Shown here in pieces: positions 1 through 8,331 of a stretch of 64,000 nucleotides of DNA. A program made the position numbers and the translations under genes. Each line of letters starts with the position of its first letter. The stretch's first letter is position 1. Below the pieces are notes generated by a model. The model saw nothing but the letters and a program-made list of their open reading frames with translations. It made no database searches and was not told where the DNA came from. Origin of the DNA: RHLJ01 sp965601955 (GTDB lineage Bacteria > Bacteroidota > Rhodothermia > Balneolales > Balneolaceae); contig OZ271855.1 in NCBI GenBank assembly GCA_965601955.1, positions 310,001-374,000 of the forward strand, given 5' to 3'.

Positions 1-191
1 AGAGTCTGCAGTCCATCCATTCCCGGCATTTGTTCATCCAGGAAAACAATGTCGAACACTTTTTCCTGGATCATTGAGACGGCATCTTCTCCATTAGTGA
101 CCGGAGTAATTTCAAAGTCCTTTTTTTCTAAAAAGAGTATATGCGATTGCAGCTGATCAATTTCGTCGTCAGCCCAAAGAATTGATGGCAT
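1..191 (-). CDS. porX: PorX-type response regulator, N-terminal part (runs off the window)
   Basis: Only the first 63 codons are present; the start ATG is at 191-189 and the gene continues past base 1. The fragment is the front of a CheY-like receiver, with the acidic pair in WADDE (residues 6-10) and the expected phospho-acceptor D52 in FLDEQMPG. The ILWADDE start and the HILFLEKK stretch are what I recall from PorX, the response regulator linked to type IX secretion, which normally has a C-terminal PglZ-type domain. That domain lies outside the window, so the assignment rests on the receiver alone. A T9SS-sorted protein at 3758 fits an active T9SS. Confidence 0.8.
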   Translation of the reverse strand, partial: MPSILWADDEIDQLQSHILFLEKKDFEITPVTNGEDAVSMIQEKVFDIVFLDEQMPGMDGLQT

Positions 192-251
192 TCTGTGTAA
201 GAGGTTTAATTAACGATTGTAAAGATAGTAACTAATTGGCTGCCGAATAGA

Positions 252-758
252 TTATTTGTCTGTTATGAGTTCTAGTGTCAAGAATGGTTTAAGCTTTTCA
301 AGTGTCTTTTCTCCAATCCCTTTTACATTTATCAATTCCTCAACGGAAGTAAACTCTCCAATAGTTTCCCGGTATTCGATAATTCTTTGGGCATAGCTTT
401 TTCCTATTCCCGGAAGCAGTTCGAGCTCCTGCAGGGTGGCTGTGTTTAGGTTAATAATCTTTGCCTGTAGATCTTCCTCTCCCACTTCTGTCATCGCCAT
501 GGCTCCTTCGGAGGGAGTATATCTTTCTTCATTAGCTAATTCTCTCTGTCGGATTAGTTCACTTTTTCGTTCAAACTCTTCCAATATTTGAGCGTGATTT
601 TCAGGAGGGGGAACAACTTGTTCTTCAATGAGTATTTGTATTCCTGATAAGAACAGTATTAGTCCAAAAAGAACGGTAATAGTAACACGCTCCTTTCTGG
701 TGATATGCAAGCTATCAATCCAGAAGAACCAGGAACGTTTAAAACTGCCTTTACTCAT
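252..758 (-). CDS. ComEA-like helix-hairpin-helix protein with one membrane segment
   Basis: A 168-residue protein with a short basic cytoplasmic N-terminus, one hydrophobic segment at about residues 26-44, a charged linker, and a C-terminal tandem helix-hairpin-helix region (about 100-162) with LLPGIGKSYAQRIIEYR and VKGIGEKTLEKLKPF. This fold binds DNA non-specifically. In ComEA it handles incoming DNA at the periplasmic face of the membrane. The NLNTATLQELELLPGIG pattern is characteristic of the family. Whether it acts in DNA uptake here is not shown, as no other competence gene is nearby. It is a single gene between porX and a divergently oriented hydrolase. Confidence 0.8.
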   Translation of the reverse strand: MSKGSFKRSWFFWIDSLHITRKERVTITVLFGLILFLSGIQILIEEQVVPPPENHAQILEEFERKSELIRQRELANEERYTPSEGAMAMTEVGEEDLQAKIINLNTATLQELELLPGIGKSYAQRIIEYRETIGEFTSVEELINVKGIGEKTLEKLKPFLTLELITDK

Positions 759-854
759 AACCCAAAGTTATTGCTGGTTCAATTAGAGTATATTTTCATT
801 CTTTGTCAACTTGTTTTCAATAGAAGGAAGTGGGATGTTTGAGCGTGCATTTTC

Positions 855-1646
855 ATGAGTAAAACACATTATTTCACATATAAAAATCAGCGCATTGCCT
901 TTGAAGTAGAAGGACAGGGAAAAGCCCTGCTCATTCTCCATGGATGGGGAAGCACTAAGCGGGTAATGATGCCTATTGCTAAAAGCCTGGCGTCGATCAG
1001 GTCTTGTTATGTGTTGGACCTTCCTGGCTTCGGTGAATCTAACGACCCTTCTGAGCCCTGGGCTATCGATGATTACGCCGATGCTGTTCAGGCTTTTATT
1101 GAAAAGCTTCCGGATGATCATATTGATGTTTTGGTACACTCTTTTGGGGGGAGGATTATGCTCAAGCTTCTAACCCGGCCAAAGGGTCAGCAAATCATCC
1201 AAAAAGTATTGATTACCGGGGGTGCAGGTATGAAACCTCAACGCTCCTGGAAGTATTATTTTAGAAAGTATACAGCCAAGGCACTAAAAGCCCCTTTTGT
1301 GATACTGCCAAACCCACTTCGCGAAAAAGCATTGAACTGGCTTCGCGGAACAGATGTTTGGAAAAGCCTCGGGTCGAGCGACTATTCTAAGCTTTCTGGA
1401 ACAATGCGGGAAACCTTTGTGAAGTCTGTAACTGAATACCTTGAAGGCTGCCTGCCAAATATTCCTCACGAGACCTTACTTCTTTGGGGGAGAAATGATG
1501 ACGCCACTCCTATCTATCAGGCAGAACGCATTGAAAAAGGAATAGAGAAGGCCGCATTGGTAGTCATTGAAGATGCTGGCCATTACGCTTTTCTGGATAA
1601 GCCCAAGCAGTTTGCTTCTATCGCTACTGCCTTTTTTGAGGGATGA
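855..1646 (+). CDS. alpha/beta hydrolase
   Basis: A 263-residue alpha/beta-hydrolase-fold protein without a signal peptide. The oxyanion-region motif LHGWGST is at about 28-34, the nucleophile elbow VHSFGG puts Ser at 96, an acidic residue lies in GRNDDATP (D215/D216), and the catalytic His is H243 in AGHYAFLD. The complete triad suggests an active esterase/hydrolase-type enzyme, but the substrate cannot be read from the sequence. An AT-rich hairpin at 1651-1700 follows directly and may end the transcript. Confidence 0.85.
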   Translation: MSKTHYFTYKNQRIAFEVEGQGKALLILHGWGSTKRVMMPIAKSLASIRSCYVLDLPGFGESNDPSEPWAIDDYADAVQAFIEKLPDDHIDVLVHSFGGRIMLKLLTRPKGQQIIQKVLITGGAGMKPQRSWKYYFRKYTAKALKAPFVILPNPLREKALNWLRGTDVWKSLGSSDYSKLSGTMRETFVKSVTEYLEGCLPNIPHETLLLWGRNDDATPIYQAERIEKGIEKAALVVIEDAGHYAFLDKPKQFASIATAFFEG

Positions 1647-1650
1647 ATTG

Positions 1651-1700
1651 AATTAAAGATTTAAAATGAAAAATTAGGGATTCATTTTTCATCTTTAATT
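1651..1700. repeat. AT-rich nested inverted repeat after the hydrolase gene
   Basis: AATTAAAGAT (1651-1660) pairs with ATCTTTAATT (1691-1700), and ATGAAAAAT (1666-1674) pairs with ATTTTTCAT (1684-1692). It lies just after the hydrolase stop and could act as a weak terminator. It has no GC-rich stem. Confidence 0.5.
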
Positions 1701-1714
1701 ATGAAAACCACCTC

Positions 1715-1810
1715 GTCATTCTGATCCCGAATGCTTTCGGGATCAGAATCAACAAACAATTCGAGCCACCCATAATTTTGTTGATCCTTCGGAGGTATCC
1801 TCAGGATGAC
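1715..1810. repeat. dispersed palindromic intergenic repeat, copy 1 (GTCATTCTGA...GGATGAC)
   Basis: The element opens with GTCATTCTGA and ends with CAGGATGAC. Inside is the hairpin GATCCCGAATGCTTTCGGGATC and a GATCCTTCGGAGGTATCCTC arm. The same boundaries recur at 20805-20880 and 22221-22316, and a related version is at 13646-13724. It resembles REP/BIME-type dispersed palindromes. It sits between the convergent hydrolase and pseudouridine synthase genes. Confidence 0.7.
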
Positions 1811-1821
1811 TTTTAAGTGAT

Positions 1822-2736
1822 TTATTGGATACTTAAACGAAAGCTAATACCCAACTCCTCAATCTCCAGCCCTGTACTCATCAAACTAACCCCCAAATTC
1901 TGAGTACTTCTACTGCTTTCGTCCCCATCCTTTCCATAAATGGGATCATCGATAATGGGATAGCCCCATTCCGCTAGATGTAACCGGATTTGATGGGTTC
2001 TGCCTGTTTCAGGGATACACTTTATAAGCGATGAGTCTTTGTTCTCTGAAACCACTTCGAAATGGGTTACTGCTTCTTTTGCTTTGGTAAGATGATGGCC
2101 CGTTTCAAAAACAAATCCTTGTTTTCTTTTTATGGGAGTATTAATGCTAATCCTCTTCTCTCCCGGAACACCATGTACTTGTGCCATATAGGTTTTCAGG
2201 ACCCTCCCTTCCGAAAAGCACTTCATCATTTTCTTTGCCAGCTCTTTTGATCTCGCAAAAAGAACGATCCCGGAAGTTACTGCATCTAACCGGTGCGTTA
2301 TCCTTAACTCTTCGTAGCCTCTTTCTTTAAGAATCTCAGAAAGGCTGTTCTTGAAATACCTTCCTCCGGGATGCATAGGCATGGGCGCCGGTTTAAACAC
2401 GACCAGGTATTCTTCTGTTTCTTTAAGAATTTCAATTTCGTCGGGAATGGAAGGTTCTATCACCTTTGGATTGTGATGAAAAATCAACTCCGTTTCGGAG
2501 AGTCGATATTCGGGGTCAGTAATCCCTTCACCAATCCATACCTTACCTGAGCGAATGCGGTCTTCCCACTTCTCAACAGGATGAAATGGAAATTTTGTAG
2601 CCATTAAATGGAGCAATGATTTCCCTACAAACTCCGCTTCCACCTTAAACTCGTGGGTAATGGAATAGGGCTCTACTAGCCTTACTTCTCGACTAAGCTG
2701 GCTGTTCGTTTTGAAGATTGCGTTGCTTGAAATCAT
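1822..2736 (-). CDS. RluA-family RNA pseudouridine synthase
   Basis: Isomerises specific uridines in RNA to pseudouridine. The catalytic signature RITHRLDAVTSGIVLFA is present, with the catalytic Asp in HRLD at about residue 151, and the late motif CIPETGRTHQIRLHLAEWGYPIIDDPIYG is intact. The frame is open back to 2826, but that would overlap trhO by 134 nt. The ATG at 2736 gives 304 residues and still overlaps trhO by 44 nt, and its GGAG abuts the start codon, so the true start is uncertain. The rRNA or tRNA target cannot be assigned. Confidence 0.85.
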   Translation of the reverse strand: MISSNAIFKTNSQLSREVRLVEPYSITHEFKVEAEFVGKSLLHLMATKFPFHPVEKWEDRIRSGKVWIGEGITDPEYRLSETELIFHHNPKVIEPSIPDEIEILKETEEYLVVFKPAPMPMHPGGRYFKNSLSEILKERGYEELRITHRLDAVTSGIVLFARSKELAKKMMKCFSEGRVLKTYMAQVHGVPGEKRISINTPIKRKQGFVFETGHHLTKAKEAVTHFEVVSENKDSSLIKCIPETGRTHQIRLHLAEWGYPIIDDPIYGKDGDESSRSTQNLGVSLMSTGLEIEELGISFRLSIQ

Positions 2737-3655
2737 CTCCAAAATAGTTATACCATTTCCGGAAAGGCTTAAAGGCATTTTCCGGATCGAAGGGACGTTT
2801 ATATTCGCTTTTCCTACACTCCTCACTGCAACACCCTTCCATCAAACGGGCTCCTTCTTCCGAACAAACAAATAACCTATTGCACTCCATATTTGCACAA
2901 TTCACATAGGTATCGGCTGGCTTTCCGGTAATTTCGCATTTGGCAATAGGCGCCAGATTGTTTGGGTTCACCGGAACAATCAACCGATCATCGAATACGA
3001 AACATTTCCCTTTAAAATGAACACCGCCTTCTTCTTTGGCATAGTTTAAGATTCCCCCATGAAGCTGGTTAACATCTTCCCAACCTTCTTCTTTCATAAG
3101 TACCGAGAACTTCTCGCATCTAATCCCGCCTGTACAATACATAAGCACTTTTTTATTCTTTGGAATATCCACTTCGGCAAGCCATTCTGGGAAATCATAA
3201 AAATTATCCAAATCCGGAGTCATCGCACCTTTGAAGTGCCCCACTTTCGACTCGTAATTATTACGCACGTCGATCATTACATAATCTTCTCCTGATTCCA
3301 TCACTCTTCTCCATTCTGATGGCTGAAGGTGAGTACCTCCCTGAACCGGGTCAACCCCATCAATATGAAGGGAAACGATTTCCTCTCTTACTTTACAAAT
3401 CAGTTTTGCAAAAGGAATGTAGTCGCTCTCGTCTTCCTTGAACTCAGTGTTTTCAAAACCTGGTATTGACCACAAATAGTTTTTGTATGAAGTGATCTGA
3501 TCTTCTGTTCCTGCTACGGTTCCATTTATACCTTCTCCTGAAATATAAATTCTTCCTTTGAGTCCCAATTCTTTGCAGAATTTCTTATGCTGTTCGCTAA
3601 ATGTATCGGGGCTTTCGATGTGGCTAAAGTTGTAATAAAGAATAACCTGGTACAT
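2693..3655 (-). CDS. trhO: tRNA uridine(34) hydroxylase, rhodanese family
   Basis: The YceA/UPF0176 family, shown in other bacteria to hydroxylate U34 of tRNA in an O2-dependent route to 5-oxyacetyl/methoxy-uridine. An N-terminal alpha-beta domain (MYQVILYYNFSHI) is followed by a rhodanese domain with the active-site loop YCTGGIRCEK (Cys at about 174 with this start). A cysteine-rich C-terminal tail follows (CEITG, CANMECN, CCSEEC), typical of the longer family members. The frame opens at 3706, but the family N-terminus aligns with the Met at 3655, which I use. The 3' end overlaps the pseudouridine synthase start, so two RNA-modification genes are probably cotranscribed. Confidence 0.88.
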   Translation of the reverse strand: MYQVILYYNFSHIESPDTFSEQHKKFCKELGLKGRIYISGEGINGTVAGTEDQITSYKNYLWSIPGFENTEFKEDESDYIPFAKLICKVREEIVSLHIDGVDPVQGGTHLQPSEWRRVMESGEDYVMIDVRNNYESKVGHFKGAMTPDLDNFYDFPEWLAEVDIPKNKKVLMYCTGGIRCEKFSVLMKEEGWEDVNQLHGGILNYAKEEGGVHFKGKCFVFDDRLIVPVNPNNLAPIAKCEITGKPADTYVNCANMECNRLFVCSEEGARLMEGCCSEECRKSEYKRPFDPENAFKPFRKWYNYFGDDFKQRNLQNEQPA

Positions 3656-3757
3656 CTTTAAAAATAGATTACACGATGTTGCTTTTTCTCCCGTTAAAAG
3701 GAACATTGAAAATAAGGAAAATCATTGAAAAAGAGGGATTCATAATTCATACGCATT

Positions 3758-5512
3758 ATGTTAAAAGCTAGCTTAACCATATTTGCAGTACTCATTGCTT
3801 TTTCGGCTGTTGCTCAAGAATCTCATGGTCATGATCACGATCATGACCATAGCCATTCTCTTTTCGAAGTTATGGATGAATACTATGCTGGTAAGATTAC
3901 TGCCGATGAAGCAGTATCTAAACAGCTCGAACTTTTTAGAGAAGCTCGTTCATCAGGTAATCATTTAAAATGCGTTACCCCGTTAAACATTTTTGTAGAT
4001 AAAAATAAAGATGCTCTTTCCGAAGGAACTTTAAATGATTTTGAACAAACCATAGGATCGGCCTCTTTACAATCTGCTGCTACTTATATCTCTCCTTCGG
4101 GAAAATTTGAAATCATTTATGAAGTGGTCGGGCCTGATGCCGTTCCCACAGCTGATAATAATGATAATTCGGTGCCTGACTATGTAGAATGGGTAGCAGA
4201 AGCAGCCGATGTTTCTTACGAGTATGAAATTGAAACGCTAGGCTTTACCGACCCAATTCCTAACGGGAGCACTTATAAAGTTTATATCCGAGACCTTGGT
4301 GCTTATGGCCTAACCAGAACCAGCCCTTCTGATCCAGGTGGAACCGTGATTGAAATTGAGAATGATTTTGCCGGCTTCCCGCCAAATGATGATCCTGAGG
4401 GGGATCAAAAAGGAGCTATAAGAGTGACGATGGCTCATGAGTTTAAACACTCCATCCAATTTGCCCAAACCGGGTGGGCTGGTGAATCTGATCAGTGGGT
4501 AGAAATGGATGCCACTTTAATGGAAGAAGTAGTTTATGACAATGTAAATGACTACTACAATTATATTTCTGACTTTAGTAGTGACCTCTTTAGCCGTGCC
4601 TCTACCTCCCTCATTCCAGGTTCTTATGAAGACATCACATGGGCACTTTATTTTCATGAAAAGTATGGCCAGGATTTCTGGACGGGCGTATGGGATCGAA
4701 TTGAAAGCAATATATCCTTACCACTACTAACGGCTGTACAGCAAGAAGTTGGTAGCCTGGGGCAGGGCTATGAGCAATCGGTATTGGAATCCTATATGTG
4801 GCATTTTGCTTCGGGCCCAAGTCATACAGCAAGCAATTTCGGTTTCGATGAGGCCGGTCAGTATCCGGGACCTTCTCTTAGCCAAAGCTTTAATGCCCTG
4901 TTCCCTGATTTAACCAGTGATTTTACAAATACACGATTCTCCGCTAAGTATTTCCTATTAAACCCAAACACCGAATCTGGAGGAAAGCTACGCCTAAAAC
5001 TAAATGCCTCATCTTCTGATATTCAAATCGGGCTACTGGTTTATAGCAATTCTGATAATACCGTTCAGCCTTACTATGTAACCTCTCCAACACCAAATAC
5101 TGTTGTTGAAGTAAATACTGATTTCGAATTAAATGCCATTGAAAAAGTGGGGATTGTAGTAGTCAACACCAATCAATCTTCTTCGCAAACCTATTCTTTT
5201 GCGTTATCCGATTATCTTTCTTCCGGAATCGACAGCATTGAGATCCCCAGCTCAATAACACTTAGCCAGAATTATCCAAACCCGTTTAATCCCAGCACTA
5301 CTATTCGGGTTATTGTACCTCAATCTGAACGCGTTTCATTAATAGTGTATGACTATATGGGTAAGGAAATACAGACTCTCTTTAATGGAAGCCTTAACAG
5401 GGGATTTCATAATTTTCCTTTTGATGCCTCGCAACTCTCTTCCGGAGTTTACTTCTATCAATTGGTTAGCGAAAGTGGAAGCATCACCAAAAAAATGACC
5501 CTTCTAAAATAA
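3758..5512 (+). CDS. secreted HExxH metalloprotease-like protein with T9SS C-terminal sorting domain
   Basis: A 584-residue exported protein. A signal peptide (1-20, ending SAVAQ) is followed at once by a histidine-rich stretch (SHGHDHDHDHSHS). The catalytic-domain candidate has HEFKH at 227-231, a zinc HExxH motif, followed by QWVEMDATLMEEVVYD, where a Glu could be the third zinc ligand. This matches what I recall of the MXAN_6640-type putative metalloproteases. The last ~85 residues are a type A T9SS sorting domain, opening with ITLSQNYPNPFNPSTT and ending GSITKKMTLLK. It is probably exported to the surface by the T9SS, which fits the PorX gene at the left edge. The substrate is unknown. 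Confidence 0.82.
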   Translation: MLKASLTIFAVLIAFSAVAQESHGHDHDHDHSHSLFEVMDEYYAGKITADEAVSKQLELFREARSSGNHLKCVTPLNIFVDKNKDALSEGTLNDFEQTIGSASLQSAATYISPSGKFEIIYEVVGPDAVPTADNNDNSVPDYVEWVAEAADVSYEYEIETLGFTDPIPNGSTYKVYIRDLGAYGLTRTSPSDPGGTVIEIENDFAGFPPNDDPEGDQKGAIRVTMAHEFKHSIQFAQTGWAGESDQWVEMDATLMEEVVYDNVNDYYNYISDFSSDLFSRASTSLIPGSYEDITWALYFHEKYGQDFWTGVWDRIESNISLPLLTAVQQEVGSLGQGYEQSVLESYMWHFASGPSHTASNFGFDEAGQYPGPSLSQSFNALFPDLTSDFTNTRFSAKYFLLNPNTESGGKLRLKLNASSSDIQIGLLVYSNSDNTVQPYYVTSPTPNTVVEVNTDFELNAIEKVGIVVVNTNQSSSQTYSFALSDYLSSGIDSIEIPSSITLSQNYPNPFNPSTTIRVIVPQSERVSLIVYDYMGKEIQTLFNGSLNRGFHNFPFDASQLSSGVYFYQLVSESGSITKKMTLLK

Positions 5513-5514
5513 CA

Positions 5515-6495
5515 TTAGGTATCAGAAAGGTCCTTTAAGCCATCGATTAGTGGGCTAAAAGAGGAAACATTAAACGAGGTAATGGAGAGCATTCTGAGCA
5601 TCTTTATTTCAGCAAGAGGTGCAGCAAAATTTTTCCAGGCCAGGTATCCATCTTTAAGCACAAAATGTTCCGGATTTTTGTCTTCAAGCACAGCTATGGT
5701 CTCTTCCTTATTCAAGTCCTGCGTGTAAGAAAGAATGGCTGCGAGCAGTATGTTTAAAATGCCATGAACTTTAGACTGAAGCGAATAATTGTAGGTTGGA
5801 AACAAAGCATTCTCTGTCCCTGAAAATTTTACCGCTACATTTGCATCCCTTGCAAAAAGCAATACTTCTGCCAGGTATTTCTCCGACGGTACTGTTTTGC
5901 CTGAGCAATTGATTTTAAGCCCTGAGAACAGATAGTTGGTGACCTTTCTCTTCAGTATAGACTTATTGTGGACGGCTATCACCTTAATAATTTTCTTTGT
6001 GGTATCTGCATCAAACTCATCACCAGGAATCTCGAAAAAAACCCGGTGGGGCAATAACCTTGATTCAGAGAAACTTGTAACTGCAGCTTCAAGAGACTTT
6101 ACAAGCTCTTCAGCATTCATTGAACCCACACTCTCCGCAGGTAATTTGAGCTCAAGAATATTGGTTCGAACTTCGCCAGGATAGCCTGAATGAACTTTCA
6201 TTACCTGCTCTTCCACATTATTTATCGCGTGCTTGAAATCAAATAAAGTCTGGCTATCAGGACCAGCAACACATAACTCAAGGGGACCTTTTAGTTGATC
6301 TTTCTTATCTGCAAAAGCACCCATCATCGATAGCTGATCGATGGGCAGCAAAAAACTTGAGAGCATCCAGGAATATTTGGAATAAGAAAAATCCACAAAA
6401 CCACGCAATGCCTGCTGTAGATTTAACTCAGCTGGAGGCGAAAGTGCCGAATAGTTAAGTGACGATGAGAGTAATTGTTGTAGTGAGGGAGTCAT
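5515..6495 (-). CDS. conserved-type hypothetical protein, unknown function
   Basis: A 326-residue soluble protein without signal peptide, membrane segment or familiar catalytic motif. The C-terminal third has FARDANVAVKFSGTENALFP, then HGILNILLAAILSYTQ, then a final MLSITSFNVSSFSPLIDGLKDL. This layout reminds me of an uncharacterised bacterial family with a conserved K-x-TAGLHH-type motif, HGFLN and SFGSCSF-DEP, but the His-rich motif is not preserved here, so it could be a diverged member. It converges with the metalloprotease gene, with 2 bp between stops. I do not assign a function. Confidence 0.6.
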   Translation of the reverse strand: MTPSLQQLLSSSLNYSALSPPAELNLQQALRGFVDFSYSKYSWMLSSFLLPIDQLSMMGAFADKKDQLKGPLELCVAGPDSQTLFDFKHAINNVEEQVMKVHSGYPGEVRTNILELKLPAESVGSMNAEELVKSLEAAVTSFSESRLLPHRVFFEIPGDEFDADTTKKIIKVIAVHNKSILKRKVTNYLFSGLKINCSGKTVPSEKYLAEVLLFARDANVAVKFSGTENALFPTYNYSLQSKVHGILNILLAAILSYTQDLNKEETIAVLEDKNPEHFVLKDGYLAWKNFAAPLAEIKMLRMLSITSFNVSSFSPLIDGLKDLSDT

Positions 6496-6557
6496 ACATT
6501 GGAAAATACAAATCGGACTCTTTTCACAAAATCGATATGCCGTTATTTTGTGTTATT

Positions 6558-7700
6558 TCACATCAAAGTGATAAGATCTAATATTAGTGCGTCTGAAATC
6601 TTGAGCCCATGTTGAGTTAGCTTCAATACATCCCTGTCAGGTTTAAGTAATCCTTCTTCCATTTTGTTAAGAATATAGTTCTCCTGCCCTTTATTAAGGT
6701 TCACTCCATATTCTTCTTTAAGTTCTTTTCGGGATATCCCCTTCACTGTTCTGAGGCCTAACATCATCCTCTCTTCCACCAATTCCTGCTGGGTTAACTC
6801 TTCTAGTTCGTTCTTCTGTTGCCATGATTTGGCTAAATAGGATTTAAGATCACTTTTATTGTTCCACCTTTCTGCTTTACCTGAGACTGAATCTCTCCAA
6901 AAAGAATGAGCACCGGGCCCAATCCCAAGATAGTTTTTATGGCTCCAGTAGGAAGAATTATGTATGGCTTCAAATCCGGTTTTTGAAAAATTGCTTACTT
7001 CATATTGCAGAATTTCCTGTTGAGCAAGACGCTCAACCACAAGATCGAAATGCTTCGCTACTTCTTCATCCTCTGCCGGAATAAGCCTTCCCAGTTCAAA
7101 TTGTTTACCAAGCCTGGTTCTCGGCTCAATAGTTAGTGAATATGCTGAAACATGGGGGGGATTGAATTGAAGCAATGTGTCTATATCCTGCCCAAGTGTC
7201 TCTAGCGACTGGCCTGGATTACCATAGATTAAATCGACGGAATAAGAGTCCAACCCTGACCCGCTTAATATTTCAAGACTTTGTAGCGCTTCTTCTCTCG
7301 TATGTGCCCTATTCATAAATGCCAATAACGAGGCATTGAAGGTCTGAACCCCCATACTTGCCCTGGTTATACCGGCCAACCTTAACTCTTCAAGATACGC
7401 TCTTGTAACATCATCAGGGTTCATCTCTAATGTCACTTCTTTAAGAGCAATGGGAAATGTTCTTTGGATTGCCTCTAAGATCATTTCAATTTGTTGAGCG
7501 GAAAGAAGTGAGGGTGTCCCTCCTCCCAAATAAATCGTTTGAACCTCTTCCTGGCTAAACCTGGTGTCTCTTTTGGACTCTATTTCTTCAATAAGCTCCT
7601 CGACAAAGGCTTGTTTGTTCTCTTGTCGGGTTACGAAGTAGAAATCGCAATAAGAACACGCCTGTTTACAGAATGGGATATGGATATAAAGACCGCTCAT
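6558..7700 (-). CDS. hemW: radical SAM heme chaperone HemW
   Basis: A 380-residue cytoplasmic radical SAM protein of the HemN/HemW group. The N-terminus MSGLYIHIPFCKQACSYCDFYF carries the CxxxCxxC [4Fe-4S]/SAM motif (C11, C15, C18), followed by YLGGGTPS. The short length, the cysteine pattern and a C-terminal HemW-type domain (about residues 300-380) fit HemW, which delivers heme to membrane proteins, rather than coproporphyrinogen dehydrogenase HemN. The start ATG is 7700-7698. It reads in the same direction as the carbonic-anhydrase-like gene, with a 16-bp inverted repeat between them. Confidence 0.9.
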   Translation of the reverse strand: MSGLYIHIPFCKQACSYCDFYFVTRQENKQAFVEELIEEIESKRDTRFSQEEVQTIYLGGGTPSLLSAQQIEMILEAIQRTFPIALKEVTLEMNPDDVTRAYLEELRLAGITRASMGVQTFNASLLAFMNRAHTREEALQSLEILSGSGLDSYSVDLIYGNPGQSLETLGQDIDTLLQFNPPHVSAYSLTIEPRTRLGKQFELGRLIPAEDEEVAKHFDLVVERLAQQEILQYEVSNFSKTGFEAIHNSSYWSHKNYLGIGPGAHSFWRDSVSGKAERWNNKSDLKSYLAKSWQQKNELEELTQQELVEERMMLGLRTVKGISRKELKEEYGVNLNKGQENYILNKMEEGLLKPDRDVLKLTQHGLKISDALILDLITLM

Positions 7701-7730
7701 TTTTAATCAATGAACAATGATTCAATTTTC

Positions 7731-7786
7731 AATGGTTCAATTTACAATTATCAATGCTAGGCATTCACACTGTAAATTGAACCATT
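7731..7786. repeat. 16-bp perfect inverted repeat between hemW and the gamma-CA gene
   Basis: AATGGTTCAATTTACA (7731-7746) pairs perfectly with TGTAAATTGAACCATT (7771-7786). On the minus strand it lies immediately after the gamma-CA stop codon, so it could be a terminator or transcript-end stabiliser. The ATTGAACCATTGATTACTG wording resembles the AT-rich element at the 3' end of the gene at 13773. Confidence 0.6.
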
Positions 7787-7788
7787 GA

Positions 7789-8331
7789 TTACTGCTTGTA
7801 AAACGGATTGCTTTCATATTCATCCTTTCCCTGGAAAGCCCGGCTGTATTTGATATAATTCTGGGAATACTTTTTAATAGAAGCGACTTCTTCTTCCGAA
7901 AGTTTTCTTACTGCCTTGGCAGGAGATCCCATATATAAGAAGCCACTCTTTAATGTCTTATTTGGAGGAACGAGAGTCCCTGCGGCAACTATCACATCTG
8001 ATTCGATGACTGCTTTATCCAGTATGGTGGCATTAATACCTATCAGCACCCGATCGTTAACAGTACAGCCATGTACCACTGCTCCATGCCCAATGGTGAC
8101 TTCATCCCCAATCAAAGTGGGCCCTGTTTGATTCATCACATGAATACATACATTGTCCTGTACATTGGTTCTGTCCCCAATCTTGATCCAGTTTACATCT
8201 CCTCTTATGGTAACATTAAACCAAACACTGCTCTCTTCGCCAATATGTACGTCTCCTATGATATCAGCGCTTTCAACTATATATGCGGTTTCATGAATCT
8301 GGGGAGATTTTCCTAAAAATTCTTTGATCAT
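7789..8331 (-). CDS. gamma carbonic anhydrase family protein (YrdA-like)
   Basis: A 180-residue left-handed beta-helix protein made of hexapeptide repeats (ADIIGDVHIGEESSVWFN, VTIGHGAVVHGCTV, VLIGINATILDKAVI). Metal-ligand histidines are visible in NVCIHVM and GHGAVVHGC, as in gamma-class carbonic anhydrases. The YrdA-like branch often lacks demonstrated anhydrase activity, so the enzyme function is uncertain. Its ATG overlaps the DUF3667 stop by 4 nt, indicating translational coupling in one operon. Confidence 0.88.
   Translation of the reverse strand: MIKEFLGKSPQIHETAYIVESADIIGDVHIGEESSVWFNVTIRGDVNWIKIGDRTNVQDNVCIHVMNQTGPTLIGDEVTIGHGAVVHGCTVNDRVLIGINATILDKAVIESDVIVAAGTLVPPNKTLKSGFLYMGSPAKAVRKLSEEEVASIKKYSQNYIKYSRAFQGKDEYESNPFYKQ

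Noticed and set aside
783..1139. A 118-codon minus-strand frame over the alpha/beta hydrolase
   Set aside because: It overlaps the well-supported hydrolase, including its oxyanion motif, and has no own features.
2737..2826. Longer N-terminus of the pseudouridine synthase
   Set aside because: It would overlap trhO by 134 nt, and the extra residues have no family resemblance.
7692..7699. Single ACCGCTCA match to the LytTR-like box
   Set aside because: It lies in the hemW coding start (antisense of ATGAGCGGT), lacks a partner 21 bp away and a TAAGTTTG element.
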